Assembly (NCBI RefSeq): GCF_003063375.1
Contig: NZ_NERY01000004.1
Location: 62,001-126,000 of the forward strand
Origin: Limnohabitans sp. MMS-10A-178
GTDB lineage: Bacteria > Pseudomonadota > Gammaproteobacteria > Burkholderiales > Burkholderiaceae_C
DNA length: 64,000 nucleotides
Reading direction: 5' to 3'
The notes below the pieces were generated by a model. That model ran no database searches and was not told where the DNA came from. It saw only the letters and a list, made by a program, of their open reading frames with translations. Positions 8,238 through 17,467 of the stretch are shown piece after piece. Within the stretch, counting starts at the first letter, position 1. Every line of letters starts with the position of its first letter. The translations under genes were made by a program, and so were the position numbers.

Positions 8238-9488
8238 GTGAAAAAGCCCCTTAAAACGAGCTCGAAAACTACAGTGAAAAAAACAAGTTCGCCAGCCAGT
8301 GTCAAAGCGACTGCCAAAGCCAAGCCGGCTGCAGCCGTTAAAAAGCTGAGCAAACCTGCGCCGGCCAAAAAAACGGCTTCCAAACCTGTCCCTAAATCTG
8401 CAGCTAAACCTGCAAGCAAGCCTGTAACCAAACCAGCAACTAAGCCTGCTTCCAAGCCTGATGCCAAAGCTGTTGTGAAAAAAGAAGCGGCAAAACCATT
8501 GAAGTCGGTGGCCAAACCGGTCGTTAAGCCCGTTGCCAAAGCCCCAGCAAAGCCTGTTTCGCAAGCCAAAGTTGCACCTAAATCTGCAGCCAAAGCCGCA
8601 CCCAAAGTCGCACCAAAAGCCCCTCCTAAAGTGGTCGCCAAAGCAGCCCCAAAAGCGGCCCCGATACCCACCACAAAACCCACCACAAAACCCACCACAA
8701 AACCAACAGCCAAACCAGCCGACAAGGCCCCAGCTGTTGACAAGCCAGCGTCACAGCCTGCCAAAGCAGAAAAACCTGTTAAAGCCGAAAAGCTGGCTAA
8801 GCCCGCAAAGCCTCCAAAGGCTGACAAAACGCCTGCAGTCCTTGCAGCACCTGTTGCCGCAGCGCCCGTCGTTTCGGGTGATGTGCCTGCGCGTGCGGTT
8901 CGCCCGTCTGCCCGTCTTGCCCAAATTACAGTGCCATCGATGGCTCAATCGGTGGCCTCCACGGCTGCAAAAGCCAGTTACCTGCAAAACATGCCTACTC
9001 AAGTCCTGACGCCTCCCCCCTTCGTTGCTGTGAAAAAAGATCCCAAATTGGCCAATAACTGGAAAACCAAAAAACCCGATCAGCTGACCGATGCAGAAGT
9101 CATGGCCATGTCCGACAACGACTACATGAACGACGCTCAGTTGGCTTATTTCCGACTCAAATTGGTACAACTCAAGCAAGGCATCTTGGCCAATGCTGGC
9201 GAAACTACTGAGCATTTGCGTGAGGACACCGTGGTGGTGCCCGACCCTGCAGACCGCGCCACCATTGAAGAAGAGCATGCTTTGGAGTTGCGCACCCGCG
9301 ACCGCGAGCGCAAGTTGTTGAAAAAGATCGAGCAGTCCATTCAGCGCATTGATGCTGGCGACTATGGCTATTGCGATGAAACAGGCGAGCCCATTGGTGT
9401 GGGTCGTTTGTTGGCTCGACCTACGGCCAATTTGTCTTTGGAAGCGCAGCAACGCCGTGAACTCAAACAAAAAATGTTTGGCGATTAA
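8238..9488 (+). CDS. dksA: DksA/TraR-family protein with long Lys/Ala/Pro-rich N-terminal extension
   Basis: This 416-residue protein joins about 215 low-complexity residues (Ala, Lys, Pro; histone-tail-like) to a DksA domain at about 270-416. DksA acts with ppGpp in the RNA polymerase secondary channel. The coiled-coil tip motif DPADRA (336-341) fits DxxDxA. The zinc finger is degenerate: of the four cysteines only Cys379 (YGYCDETG) is kept, with Thr, Ser and Ala at the others, so zinc is probably not bound. The start is GTG 8238 behind AGGAGACAGGAC. Three perfect 12-bp repeats at 8667-8702 encode repeated TTKP. The extension could add nonspecific DNA binding. The symbol reflects the family only. 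Confidence 0.85.
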   Translation: MKKPLKTSSKTTVKKTSSPASVKATAKAKPAAAVKKLSKPAPAKKTASKPVPKSAAKPASKPVTKPATKPASKPDAKAVVKKEAAKPLKSVAKPVVKPVAKAPAKPVSQAKVAPKSAAKAAPKVAPKAPPKVVAKAAPKAAPIPTTKPTTKPTTKPTAKPADKAPAVDKPASQPAKAEKPVKAEKLAKPAKPPKADKTPAVLAAPVAAAPVVSGDVPARAVRPSARLAQITVPSMAQSVASTAAKASYLQNMPTQVLTPPPFVAVKKDPKLANNWKTKKPDQLTDAEVMAMSDNDYMNDAQLAYFRLKLVQLKQGILANAGETTEHLREDTVVVPDPADRATIEEEHALELRTRDRERKLLKKIEQSIQRIDAGDYGYCDETGEPIGVGRLLARPTANLSLEAQQRRELKQKMFGD

Positions 9489-9509
9489 TTCGGTTTTGAT
9501 AAATTCCCA

Positions 9510-9535
9510 AAAGGCTCCTCCAGGAGCCTTTTTTT
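9510..9535 (+). terminator. Rho-independent terminator after the DksA-like gene
   Basis: AAAGGCTCC pairs with GGAGCCTTT around a TCCA loop, followed by a run of T to 9535. It begins about 20 nt after the stop codon. Confidence 0.9.
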
Positions 9536-9732
9536 CATCCTTCAGAACAAACTGACTTGTTCCGAAAAAAAATTGAAAAGAATGTCAAAATTTTTTCACA
9601 ATCAAAATGTCTCAGAAGTTACTTGCAGACAAACTTCTAAGTACCTAATTTTCAAGGATTTTTTCTCCTAATTTCTCATTGAAAGTGTGCTCTAAGCCCT
9701 TGATTTCATTGAAAAAAACTTGAATAGCCCCC
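9536..9732. other. AT-rich gene-free stretch upstream of the dcw cluster
   Basis: I see no gene in it. It holds an inverted repeat AGAAGTT (9614-9620) / AACTTCT (9632-9638), and CATTGAAA occurs twice near 9678 and 9707. It may contain upstream activator sites for the dcw promoter, but none is recognisable. Confidence 0.4.
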
Positions 9733-9760
9733 TTGTGGGTGCGTGAATTCCTGATACAGT
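9733..9760 (+). promoter_or_regulatory. Candidate dcw cluster promoter (Pmra)
   Basis: TTGTGG (9733-9738) and TACAGT (9755-9760) are separated by 16 bp, about 70 nt upstream of mraZ. The -10 overlaps the first of the MraZ-type repeats, as expected of an autorepressed promoter. Confidence 0.55.
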
Positions 9761-9784
9761 GCAAAAAAGTGCAATTAAGTGGGA
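9758..9784 (+). promoter_or_regulatory. MraZ operator: three AGTG repeats with 10-bp period
   Basis: AGTG occurs at 9758, 9768 and 9778, exactly 10 bp apart, the last as AAGTGGGAG. MraZ of enterobacteria binds tandem TGGG-type repeats with 10-bp period, and mollicute MraZ binds AAGTGG repeats. The spacing and position before mraZ fit both descriptions. Confidence 0.7.
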
Positions 9785-9829
9785 GAAATGCCCAGATTGC
9801 AGTTGTTGTTTACAGGAATTGAGAATCAA

Positions 9830-10258
9830 GTGTTTCAAGGTGCATCTTCGTTGAGTTTGGACGCCAAAGGCCGCCTGTCGGTGCCTACGCGTCACCGCGA
9901 GGTTTTGAGTGCCACTGCAGGCGGCCAGCTCACCATCACAAAACACCCGCATGGTTGCTTGATGCTGTTTCCGCGCACGGAGTGGGAGCGTTTCCGTGAG
10001 CGCATTGCCCAACTGCCCATGGAAGCGCAGTGGTGGAAGCGAATTTTTTTAGGCAACGCCATGGATGTGGAAATGGATGGCACTGGCCGCGTTCTCATTT
10101 CGCCTGAGCTGCGCGCCGCTGCTGGCATCGCCAAAGACACCATCTTGCTCGGCATGGGCAACCACTTTGAGTTGTGGGACAAAACTGCCTACGACAACCA
10201 AGAGGCCAAGGCCATGCAGGGCGACATGCCCGATGTCTTTAAGGACTTTACGTTCTGA
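9830..10258 (+). CDS. mraZ: Transcriptional regulator MraZ
   Basis: This 142-residue protein has two AbrB-like swapped-hairpin halves. [14 protein letters not shown] and the second-half counterpart [14 protein letters not shown] are the paired family motifs. MraZ forms a ring and represses the dcw promoter. I chose GTG 9830, which gives the usual opening (V/M)[10 protein letters not shown]; an ATG at 9779 would add 17 residues running back into the operator. The ribosome site is weak (GAGAA at 5 nt, or AGGA at 12 nt). It heads the cluster, with rsmH starting 7 nt after its stop. Confidence 0.95.
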   Translation: MFQGASSLSLDAKGRLSVPTRHREVLSATAGGQLTITKHPHGCLMLFPRTEWERFRERIAQLPMEAQWWKRIFLGNAMDVEMDGTGRVLISPELRAAAGIAKDTILLGMGNHFELWDKTAYDNQEAKAMQGDMPDVFKDFTF

Positions 10259-10265
10259 GGCTTGC

Positions 10266-11201
10266 GTGACGACACCTACTTGGCAACACACCACCGTATT
10301 GCTCACTGAGGCAGTAGATGCATTGATCGCCGATGCAGGCGAAACCGCCAAACAAAATGTGTATGTCGATGCCACCTTTGGCCGAGGCGGCCACTCACGT
10401 TTGATTTTGTCTCGTCTCCCAGCAGATGCGCAGTTGATAGCTTTTGACAAAGATGTAGAAGCCATAGCAGAGGCTGCGCAAATCACAGATGCCCGATTTT
10501 CAATTCGGCATGAAGGCTTTCGGCACCTTGGCGAATTGCCACTCGGCGGCATTGCAGGCGTGTTGATGGACCTGGGAATCAGCTCCCCCCAAATTGACAA
10601 CCCCGACAGGGGTTTTTCTTTTCGTTTCGATGGCCCCTTAGACATGCGCATGGACACCACGCGCGGTCAGAGTGTGGCCGAGTGGCTGGCCTCTGCCAGC
10701 GTAGATCAGATCACGGAGGTTGTGCGTGACTATGGCGAAGAACGGTTTGCTTTTCCGATTGCAAAGGCGATTGTGGCTCGCAGACAAGAGCGGGGCCCAA
10801 TTTCAACCACCGCCGATTTGGCCGGGATCGTGGCTAGCACGGTCAAAACCCGCGAGCCGGGCAAGGACCCTGCAACGCGGACATTTCAGGCTCTTCGGAT
10901 TTTCATCAACGCCGAGCTTGAGGAGCTTGAACAAGCGCTAGAAGCCAGCCTCAAGGTGTTGCAACCGGGTGGTCGTTTGGTGGTTATCAGTTTTCATTCT
11001 TTGGAAGACCGCATCGTGAAGCAATTCATTGCGAAGCACTCCAAAGAAGTTTATGACCGACGCGCGCCATTTGCGGTGCCGCAGGAAATGAAATTGAAAT
11101 CAGTGGAGCGCGTTCGCCCAAGCGATGCTGAGGTGTCTGCCAACCCGCGTGCTCGCAGCGCCATCATGCGCGTGGCAGAGAGAACGGCGGTGCCAGCATG
11201 A
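10266..11201 (+). CDS. rsmH: 16S rRNA (cytosine1402-N4)-methyltransferase RsmH
   Basis: This 311-residue enzyme methylates N4 of C1402 in the ribosomal P site. It shows the SAM motif [10 protein letters not shown], the family block [11 protein letters not shown] and the C-terminal [13 protein letters not shown]. The start is GTG 10266 (opening [13 protein letters not shown]); an upstream ATG at 10065 in the same frame would lie inside mraZ and was rejected. Its stop overlaps the ftsL start as ATGA, indicating translational coupling. Confidence 0.96.
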   Translation: MTTPTWQHTTVLLTEAVDALIADAGETAKQNVYVDATFGRGGHSRLILSRLPADAQLIAFDKDVEAIAEAAQITDARFSIRHEGFRHLGELPLGGIAGVLMDLGISSPQIDNPDRGFSFRFDGPLDMRMDTTRGQSVAEWLASASVDQITEVVRDYGEERFAFPIAKAIVARRQERGPISTTADLAGIVASTVKTREPGKDPATRTFQALRIFINAELEELEQALEASLKVLQPGGRLVVISFHSLEDRIVKQFIAKHSKEVYDRRAPFAVPQEMKLKSVERVRPSDAEVSANPRARSAIMRVAERTAVPA

Positions 11202-11530
11202 CGCGCCTGAACTTGTTCTTGGTGATTGCCATCATTTTGTCGGCCATGTTTTTGGTGCACAGCCATTACCAGGCGCGGCGCTCATTCATGGTCTTAGAAG
11301 CGGCCATGAAAGAGACCTCACGCCTTGAGATAGAGCACGAGCGCTTGCAAATAGAAAGGCGTTCACAAGCCTCACCGCTGCGCATTGAGCAAATTGCAAA
11401 ACAACAATTGCAAATGCGCTTGGTCACCCCTGGCGTCACGCAATACGTGAAGCAACCCACTGACATGCAAACCTTGGCAGAGCGCCAGAGCGTGAAGAAG
11501 GCTGAAAAGCCAGTGCAGGAGAAGCCATGA
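11198..11530 (+). CDS. ftsL: Cell division protein FtsL
   Basis: This 110-residue bitopic membrane protein has one N-terminal transmembrane segment (about residues 3-22) and a periplasmic coiled coil rich in Glu and Arg, as in FtsL. FtsL joins FtsB and FtsQ and signals to FtsW and FtsI to activate septal synthesis. Sequence conservation in this family is low, so the call rests on topology, size and its place between rsmH and ftsI. It overlaps both neighbours by 4 bp. Confidence 0.92.
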   Translation: MTRLNLFLVIAIILSAMFLVHSHYQARRSFMVLEAAMKETSRLEIEHERLQIERRSQASPLRIEQIAKQQLQMRLVTPGVTQYVKQPTDMQTLAERQSVKKAEKPVQEKP

Positions 11531-13260
11531 GCCGAAGTGTTCAGCTTTCTTCAAGCCCTTTGCTGGCCAGCAAAACGCCTGTATGGCGCAGCAAATTGAT
11601 TGTGGCTGCCATGGCCATTGCCTTTGTGGGCTTGGCAGGACGAGCCTTTTATGTGCAGGTGTTTGACAACGCATTTTTCAAACGCCAAGGTGAAGTGCGT
11701 TTTGCCAGAACCCTGACCTTACCCGCCAACCGAGGCCGCATTTTGGATCGCAATGGTTTGATCTTGGCTTCCAGCGTGCCAGCCCCCAGTGTGTGGGCCA
11801 ATCCAGAAGAGATTGACAGATCGCCTGAAGGCTTGCGTAAGTTGAGCAAGCTGCTTGAGATGACGCCAGCGGAGTTGTCGAAGAAATTAGAAAACGAAGA
11901 CAAAACATTTGTATGGCTTCGCCGGCAAATGGACGAGCCTGTGGTGAAACAAGTTTTGGCCTTGAACATCAAGGGCATCTACACCATCAAAGAATACAAG
12001 CGTTTGTACCCCGAAGGTGAATCGGCGGCTCACATTGTGGGCTTCACCAACGTGGAAGACAAAGGCCAAGAAGGCGTCGAGTTAATTTTCCAAAATCAAC
12101 TTGCTGGCAAAACAGGATCGCGCCGTGTGATCAAAGACCGCTTGGGCCGTGTGGTGGAAGATGTGGGGCAAATGACACCGCCTATTGATGGTGAAGATTT
12201 GCAATTGAGCATCGACAGCAAGGTTCAATTTTTTGCCTATCAAAAATTGCGCGAAGCCGTTCTCGAACACAAAGCCAAGGCGGGTAGCGTGGTGGTGCTC
12301 GATGCCCAATCGGGCGAAATTTTGGCATTGGCCAACTACCCCAGCTATTCGCCCGATAAGCGTGTCAATTTGAATGGCGAGCAATTGCGCAACCGTGCGC
12401 TCACTGACAGCTTTGAGCCTGGCTCTACGATGAAGCCTTTTGCCATTGCCTTGGCCTTAGAAAAAGGCATTGTCAAACCCGAGACGATTATTCAAACCGC
12501 GCCTGGCTCGATCAATATCACTGGCTCTACCATCACCGACACACACCCCTACGGTGCGCTCACAGTGAATGAGGTCATGCAAAAGTCAAGCAATGTGGGC
12601 ACCGTGAAAATTGCCATGCAGCTGCAACCCCGTGAGATGTGGGAAATGTTCACTGCGGTTGGCTTGGGCCAGAAACCTCAATTGCCTTTCCCAGGTGTGG
12701 TGAGTGGTCGTTTGCGTGCTGCCAAAACTTGGCGCCCTATTGAACAAGCCACCATGAGTTATGGCTACGGCGTTTCAACCAGCTTGTTTCAAATGGCTAG
12801 GGCTTACACCATTTTTGCCAGTGACGGCAAAGTCATGCCAGCCACCCTCATGAAGAATGGTCAAGTGCCAGTCGGTGTGCCCGTAATCAGTCCAGAAAAT
12901 GCACAAGCCGTTCGCCACATGTTGAACATGGCAGCAGGCCCTGGAGGGACCGCCCAAAAAGCGCAAACCATGGGTTATTCGGTGGGCGGGAAAACGGGCA
13001 CGGCTCACAAGCAAGAGGGCAAAGGCTACGCAGGTAAAAAATACCGCGGTATGTTTGTGGGCATGGCGCCCATTGAAAAACCTCGCATTGTGGTGGCCGT
13101 CATGATCGATGAGCCTACCAATGGTCGTTATTACGGCGGCGATGTGGCCGCGCCAGTTTTCAGCCAAACCGTGCAGCAAAGTTTGCGCCTAATGGGTGTG
13201 CAACCCGATATGAGCGTGAAACCACAAATTGTGGCCAATGGTGTGGAGGAGTCGTTCTGA
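11527..13260 (+). CDS. ftsI: Septal peptidoglycan transpeptidase FtsI (PBP3)
   Basis: This 577-residue class B penicillin-binding protein crosslinks septal peptidoglycan with FtsW. It has an N-terminal membrane anchor (about residues 23-45), a PBP dimerisation domain with NRGRILDRNG, and a transpeptidase domain. The active-site Ser300 lies in GSTMK, followed by SSN and the KTGT box (VGGKTGTAHK). The start ATG overlaps the ftsL stop, and the stop TGA overlaps the murE ATG. It is a typical beta-lactam target. Confidence 0.96.
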   Translation: MSRSVQLSSSPLLASKTPVWRSKLIVAAMAIAFVGLAGRAFYVQVFDNAFFKRQGEVRFARTLTLPANRGRILDRNGLILASSVPAPSVWANPEEIDRSPEGLRKLSKLLEMTPAELSKKLENEDKTFVWLRRQMDEPVVKQVLALNIKGIYTIKEYKRLYPEGESAAHIVGFTNVEDKGQEGVELIFQNQLAGKTGSRRVIKDRLGRVVEDVGQMTPPIDGEDLQLSIDSKVQFFAYQKLREAVLEHKAKAGSVVVLDAQSGEILALANYPSYSPDKRVNLNGEQLRNRALTDSFEPGSTMKPFAIALALEKGIVKPETIIQTAPGSINITGSTITDTHPYGALTVNEVMQKSSNVGTVKIAMQLQPREMWEMFTAVGLGQKPQLPFPGVVSGRLRAAKTWRPIEQATMSYGYGVSTSLFQMARAYTIFASDGKVMPATLMKNGQVPVGVPVISPENAQAVRHMLNMAAGPGGTAQKAQTMGYSVGGKTGTAHKQEGKGYAGKKYRGMFVGMAPIEKPRIVVAVMIDEPTNGRYYGGDVAAPVFSQTVQQSLRLMGVQPDMSVKPQIVANGVEESF

Positions 13261-14822
13261 TGCAAACCTTGCACAGTCCTGCTCAAGCCGCACAATGGTT
13301 GCGTCAACACGTCACAGGTGCGCTGTGCACAGACAGCCGTGCAGTGCAAAAAGGGGATGCCTTCATTGCGTGGCCAGGTGCTGCCACCGACGGCCGCGCT
13401 TATGTGGCTTCGGCGTTTGCGCAAGGTGCCCAAGTTTGTTTGGTGGAAGCCGAAGCCTGCCAACAATGGCTTCCAACATGGCAAGCTGCAGAAGACCGAG
13501 TCGAAAATCATGTGGCCGCTTACGCAGGTTTGAAGGCAGACACAGGTTGGATTGCAGATGCCTACTATGAACAACCCAGCCAAGCCCTGCAGGTTTTGGC
13601 GGTGACGGGAACCAATGGCAAAACTTCGACCACTTGGTGGTTGGCACAAGCCATCAATGCCTTGTCATCCAAGCCAGGTGCAGATTCTTCAGGGCGCTGT
13701 GCCATTGTGGGCACACTGGGCGTTGGCCAGCCCCCTGAATTGATGCACACGGGCATGACCACGCCCGATCCTGTGTTGTTGCAAGCGCAGTTTAGAAAAT
13801 TTGTTGCTGCGGGAATCACGCACTGTGCCATCGAAGCCAGCTCCATTGGCATTGCAGAACAACGCTTGGCGGGTACCCGCATTCAACTGGCCTTGCTGAC
13901 CAACTTTACCCAAGACCATTTGGACTATCACGGCTCCATGGCCGCCTACTGGCAAGCCAAAGAGGCACTCTTTGCATGGCCAGAACTTGAATTGGCGGTG
14001 ATCAATGTCGATGATGTGCAAGGTGCCAAGTTGGCGTCTGATTTATCACAAGGGCGCTTGGCGACAGAACTTTGGACTTGCTCAAGCCAAGGCCACAAGG
14101 CCCGCTTGCAAGCTCGAAATGTGAAACGCAATGTCACGGGCTTGAGCTTTGATGTGGTTGAGGGTTCGCACAGTGTGCACCTGCAAACGTCATTGATGGG
14201 TGATTACAACGTTGACAATGTATTGGGGGTTATTGCTGCATTGCGAGCGCTCAAATACAACTTGGCCGACATTGTTGAAGTTTGCGCACAACTCAAAGCA
14301 GTGCCAGGCCGAATGGAAAAAGTCACGGGTGTCGAGGGCGTCCAATTGCCTCTGACGGTGGTGGACTATGCGCACACGCCCGATGCTGTGACGCAAACCT
14401 TGTTGGCCTTGAAGCCAATGACCGATGCCTTGGGCTCGCAACTTTGGTGTGTCTTGGGTTGCGGTGGTGATCGCGATGCCAGCAAGCGACCTTTGATGGC
14501 TGCAGCTGCGGAGTCAGTGGCGCATCACTTGGTTCTTACAAGCGATAACCCCCGCAGTGAATTGCCAGATCAAATTGTGCGTGACATGCAGCAAGGCTTG
14601 AAAGCCCCTGAAAAAGCGCGTCAAGAACTTGATCGTGCACAAGCTATTTTCCAAACGGTGATGCAGGCTGGCCAGCGCGATGTGATTTTGATTGCTGGCA
14701 AAGGCCATGAAGATACCCAAGAAATTGCAGGTGTTAAATATCCCTTTGACGATCGCGTGCATGCACACAATGCGCTTGTGCAGCGTGCCCGTGAAATTCA
14801 GCCAACAGGGGCTCAGGCATGA
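13260..14822 (+). CDS. murE: UDP-MurNAc-tripeptide synthetase MurE
   Basis: This 520-residue cytoplasmic Mur ligase adds meso-diaminopimelate to UDP-MurNAc-L-Ala-D-Glu. The ATP loop reads VTGTNGKTSTT and the diaminopimelate-specificity motif DNPR is present (TSDNPRSELP), so lysine is not the substrate. The three-domain order (UDP binding, central ATPase, C-terminal ligase) is complete. It begins on the last base of ftsI and overlaps murF by 4 bp. Its substrate comes from DapF, encoded about 10 kb upstream. Confidence 0.96.
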   Translation: MQTLHSPAQAAQWLRQHVTGALCTDSRAVQKGDAFIAWPGAATDGRAYVASAFAQGAQVCLVEAEACQQWLPTWQAAEDRVENHVAAYAGLKADTGWIADAYYEQPSQALQVLAVTGTNGKTSTTWWLAQAINALSSKPGADSSGRCAIVGTLGVGQPPELMHTGMTTPDPVLLQAQFRKFVAAGITHCAIEASSIGIAEQRLAGTRIQLALLTNFTQDHLDYHGSMAAYWQAKEALFAWPELELAVINVDDVQGAKLASDLSQGRLATELWTCSSQGHKARLQARNVKRNVTGLSFDVVEGSHSVHLQTSLMGDYNVDNVLGVIAALRALKYNLADIVEVCAQLKAVPGRMEKVTGVEGVQLPLTVVDYAHTPDAVTQTLLALKPMTDALGSQLWCVLGCGGDRDASKRPLMAAAAESVAHHLVLTSDNPRSELPDQIVRDMQQGLKAPEKARQELDRAQAIFQTVMQAGQRDVILIAGKGHEDTQEIAGVKYPFDDRVHAHNALVQRAREIQPTGAQA

Positions 14823-16297
14823 ACCTGACACTGACACAACTCCAAAATTGGCTGCCACAAGCTGTGCTTGTGAATGCTCCATTGAACAATTCACAAGTTG
14901 AGCAGACAGTCATCAAAGCAGTGCGCACGGACAGCCGCAGTGTGGTGGCTGGCGATTTGTTCATTGCCCTGAAGGGTGAAAAATTTGATGGCAATGCATT
15001 TTTAGCGCAAGCACAGGCACAGGGCGCTGTTGCTGTTTTGTTTGAAGCGGCTAATTTGGCGCAGGCTCAGCAAATTCCTGATTTGAAAAATATCACGGTG
15101 CCAGCATTTTGCGTCTCTAACGCACGTGCCGCATTGGGCGAATTATCTGCACAGTGGCGCCGTCAATTTGAATTGAGCTTGATTGGTGTCACGGGCAGCA
15201 ATGGCAAGACCACCGTCACGCAAATGATTGCATCTGTCTTGCGCGCCGACACCGCCTCAGCCTCTTTGTCAACACAAGGCAATTTGAACAATGAAATTGG
15301 TGTGCCTTTGACCTTGTTTAACTTGCGCCCAGAACACCAGCGCGCTGTGGTGGAGCTGGGCATGAATCATCCTGGTGAAATTGAAGTGCTGGCGCAATTT
15401 GCACAGCCCACCATTGGCTTGGTCAACAACGCGCAAAGAGAGCACCAAGAATTCATGAGCACGGTCGAAGCGGTGGCCATTGAAAATGGTGAAGTGATTC
15501 GTGCTCTACCTGCCAAGGGTGTCGCTGTTTTCCCAGCGCAAGATGCCTACACCCAACTTTGGCAGAAGTTGGCCGATGCCCGCCCCGTATTGACCTTTGG
15601 TTTCACGCAAGGCGATGTTCAGGCGCACGACATTGAGTGGCGAAATGGCGCATGGTCATTCCAACTCTGGACCCAACAGACCACACAACAGACCACACAA
15701 CAGACCTCATTACCATGCCGCTTGAACATTGCGGGCCGCCACAATATTTTGAATGCCCTGGCTGCCACAGCCTGTGCATTGGCTGCGGGAATGAGCTTAC
15801 CTGTCATTGTGAAAGGGCTCGAAAGCTTTGAGCCTGTGAAAGGTCGCTCTAAGTCGTGTGAGTGGCAAATCGACGGCCACGCGTTCACCTTGATTGACGA
15901 TACCTACAACGCCAACCCCGATTCTGTTCGGGCGGCCATTGAGGTGTTGGCTGAATTGCCAGCGCCACGCTTGTTGATTTTGGGTGACATGGGTGAGGTG
16001 GGTTTGCAAGGCGCCGAGTTTCACCAAGAAGTGGGCGCCTATGCAAAAGATTGCACCATTCAATCTTTGTTCACTTTGGGCGATTTGTGCCAACACAGCA
16101 GCCAAGCCTTTGAGGGTGCCGTCCATTTCTCTGACATGGACAGTTTGCAAGCCCGGGTCTTGTCAGATATTTCGGCCTACAACAGCGTGCTGGTGAAGGG
16201 CTCGCGGTTTATGAAAATGGAGCGCGTGGTAGAAGCTTTGCGCAATAGGTTTGAGCAAGCGCAAGCTTCAGAAAGAGAGTCAGTCCATGCTGCTTAA
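14819..16297 (+). CDS. murF: UDP-MurNAc-pentapeptide synthetase MurF
   Basis: This 492-residue Mur ligase adds D-Ala-D-Ala to the tripeptide precursor, the product of Ddl encoded in the same cluster. The ATP loop is [12 protein letters not shown], and the C-terminal domain has [10 protein letters not shown] and LGDMGEVG, both typical of MurF. A short repeat at about residues 286-296 (TTQQ units) is encoded by 12-bp tandem repeats and looks like a surface-loop expansion. Its 3' end overlaps mraY by 11 bp. Confidence 0.96.
   Translation: MNLTLTQLQNWLPQAVLVNAPLNNSQVEQTVIKAVRTDSRSVVAGDLFIALKGEKFDGNAFLAQAQAQGAVAVLFEAANLAQAQQIPDLKNITVPAFCVSNARAALGELSAQWRRQFELSLIGVTGSNGKTTVTQMIASVLRADTASASLSTQGNLNNEIGVPLTLFNLRPEHQRAVVELGMNHPGEIEVLAQFAQPTIGLVNNAQREHQEFMSTVEAVAIENGEVIRALPAKGVAVFPAQDAYTQLWQKLADARPVLTFGFTQGDVQAHDIEWRNGAWSFQLWTQQTTQQTTQQTSLPCRLNIAGRHNILNALAATACALAAGMSLPVIVKGLESFEPVKGRSKSCEWQIDGHAFTLIDDTYNANPDSVRAAIEVLAELPAPRLLILGDMGEVGLQGAEFHQEVGAYAKDCTIQSLFTLGDLCQHSSQAFEGAVHFSDMDSLQARVLSDISAYNSVLVKGSRFMKMERVVEALRNRFEQAQASERESVHAA
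15674..15706 (+). repeat. 12-bp tandem repeat inside murF
   Basis: CAACAGACCACA occurs twice in full, and a third copy is partial, encoding TTQQ units. The 12-bp unit keeps the reading frame, so copy number could vary between strains without breaking MurF. Confidence 0.85.
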
Positions 16298-17465
16298 TTT
16301 GGCGCAATGGTTGCAAACTTTATCGCCCGATTGGGGTTTCCTGCGTATTTTTCAGTACATCACTTTCCGCGCAGTGATGGCCGCTTTGACATCGCTTCTG
16401 ATAGGACTGATTGCGGGCCCCATGGTTATTCGCCGTTTGACCGCCCTCAAAATTGGTCAGCCCATTCGAGGTTACGGCATGGAGACGCACATGGCCAAAA
16501 GTGGCACGCCCACCATGGGTGGTGTGCTCATTTTGTTGTCCATTGCCATCAGCACCTTGTTGTGGTTTGACATCACCAATCGATTTGTCTGGATTGTGCT
16601 CATTGTGACCTTGGGTTTTGGTGCCATTGGTTGGGTTGACGACTGGCGCAAAGTGGTCAACAAAGACCCCGAGGGCATGCGCTCGCGCGAGAAGTATTTC
16701 TGGCAGTCTGTCATTGGCATGTTGGCTGCGCTGTGTTTGGTCTTCAGTATTTCTGAAAGTTCCAACATGCGCGTGTTCGATTTGTTTGTGAACTGGGTGA
16801 GTTCTGGCTTTGAAGTCAATTTGCCTCCCACAGCAGGTTTGATGGTGCCTTTCTTCAAAGAGGTGAGTTACCCACTGGGCGTGCTCGGCTTCATGATCTT
16901 GACCTACTTGGTCATTGTGGGTTCTAGCAATGCAGTCAACCTCACCGATGGCTTGGATGGTTTGGCCATCATGCCCGTGGTCATGGTGGGCTCGGCCTTG
17001 GGTGTGTTTGCGTATGTCACAGGCAGCTCGGTTTACGCCAAGTATTTGTTCTTGCCCTACATTCCTGGCACTGGTGAATTGCTTATTTTCTGCGCCGCCA
17101 TGGCGGGGGCTGGATTGGCATTCTTGTGGTTTAACACGCATCCTGCGCAAGTCTTCATGGGAGACGTGGGCGCTTTGGCATTGGGCGGCGCGCTGGGCAC
17201 CATTGCCGTCATTGTTCGCCAAGAAATTGTACTGGCCATCATGGGTGGTATTTTTGTGGTGGAAGCCTTGTCGGTCATGGCGCAGGTTTCGTATTTCAAG
17301 TACACCAAAAAGAAATATGGCGAAGGTCGGCGTATTTTGAAAATGGCTCCCTTGCACCATCACTTTGAAAAGAGTGGTTGGAAAGAAACGCAAGTGGTGG
17401 TGCGGTTTTGGATCATCACCATGCTCTTGTGCTTGGTGGGTCTCTCGACTTTGAAGTTGAGATAA
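16287..17465 (+). CDS. mraY: Phospho-N-acetylmuramoyl-pentapeptide transferase MraY
   Basis: This 392-residue polytopic membrane enzyme transfers phospho-MurNAc-pentapeptide to undecaprenyl phosphate to make lipid I. About ten transmembrane segments are visible. Family motifs include KSGTPTMGG, the metal-binding [13 protein letters not shown] and the cytoplasmic histidine loop LHHHFE. The start at 16287 overlaps the murF end; an in-frame ATG at 16251 lies inside murF and was rejected. Two bases separate it from murD. Confidence 0.96.
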   Translation: MLLNLAQWLQTLSPDWGFLRIFQYITFRAVMAALTSLLIGLIAGPMVIRRLTALKIGQPIRGYGMETHMAKSGTPTMGGVLILLSIAISTLLWFDITNRFVWIVLIVTLGFGAIGWVDDWRKVVNKDPEGMRSREKYFWQSVIGMLAALCLVFSISESSNMRVFDLFVNWVSSGFEVNLPPTAGLMVPFFKEVSYPLGVLGFMILTYLVIVGSSNAVNLTDGLDGLAIMPVVMVGSALGVFAYVTGSSVYAKYLFLPYIPGTGELLIFCAAMAGAGLAFLWFNTHPAQVFMGDVGALALGGALGTIAVIVRQEIVLAIMGGIFVVEALSVMAQVSYFKYTKKKYGEGRRILKMAPLHHHFEKSGWKETQVVVRFWIITMLLCLVGLSTLKLR

Positions 17466-17467
17466 GC

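Noticed and set aside
8667-8702. Possible CRISPR-like repeat array
   Set aside because: The 12-bp units are contiguous without spacers and encode in-frame TTKP repeats; the same holds for the murF repeat.
8060-8827. Long minus-strand ORF opposite the DksA-like gene
   Set aside because: It is the mirror of the Lys/Ala/Pro repeats, giving low-complexity Ala/Gly/Leu protein with no start context.
16320-17393. 357-codon ORF antisense to mraY
   Set aside because: The mraY frame has full family motifs. The antisense frame is His/Gln-rich with no recognisable domain.
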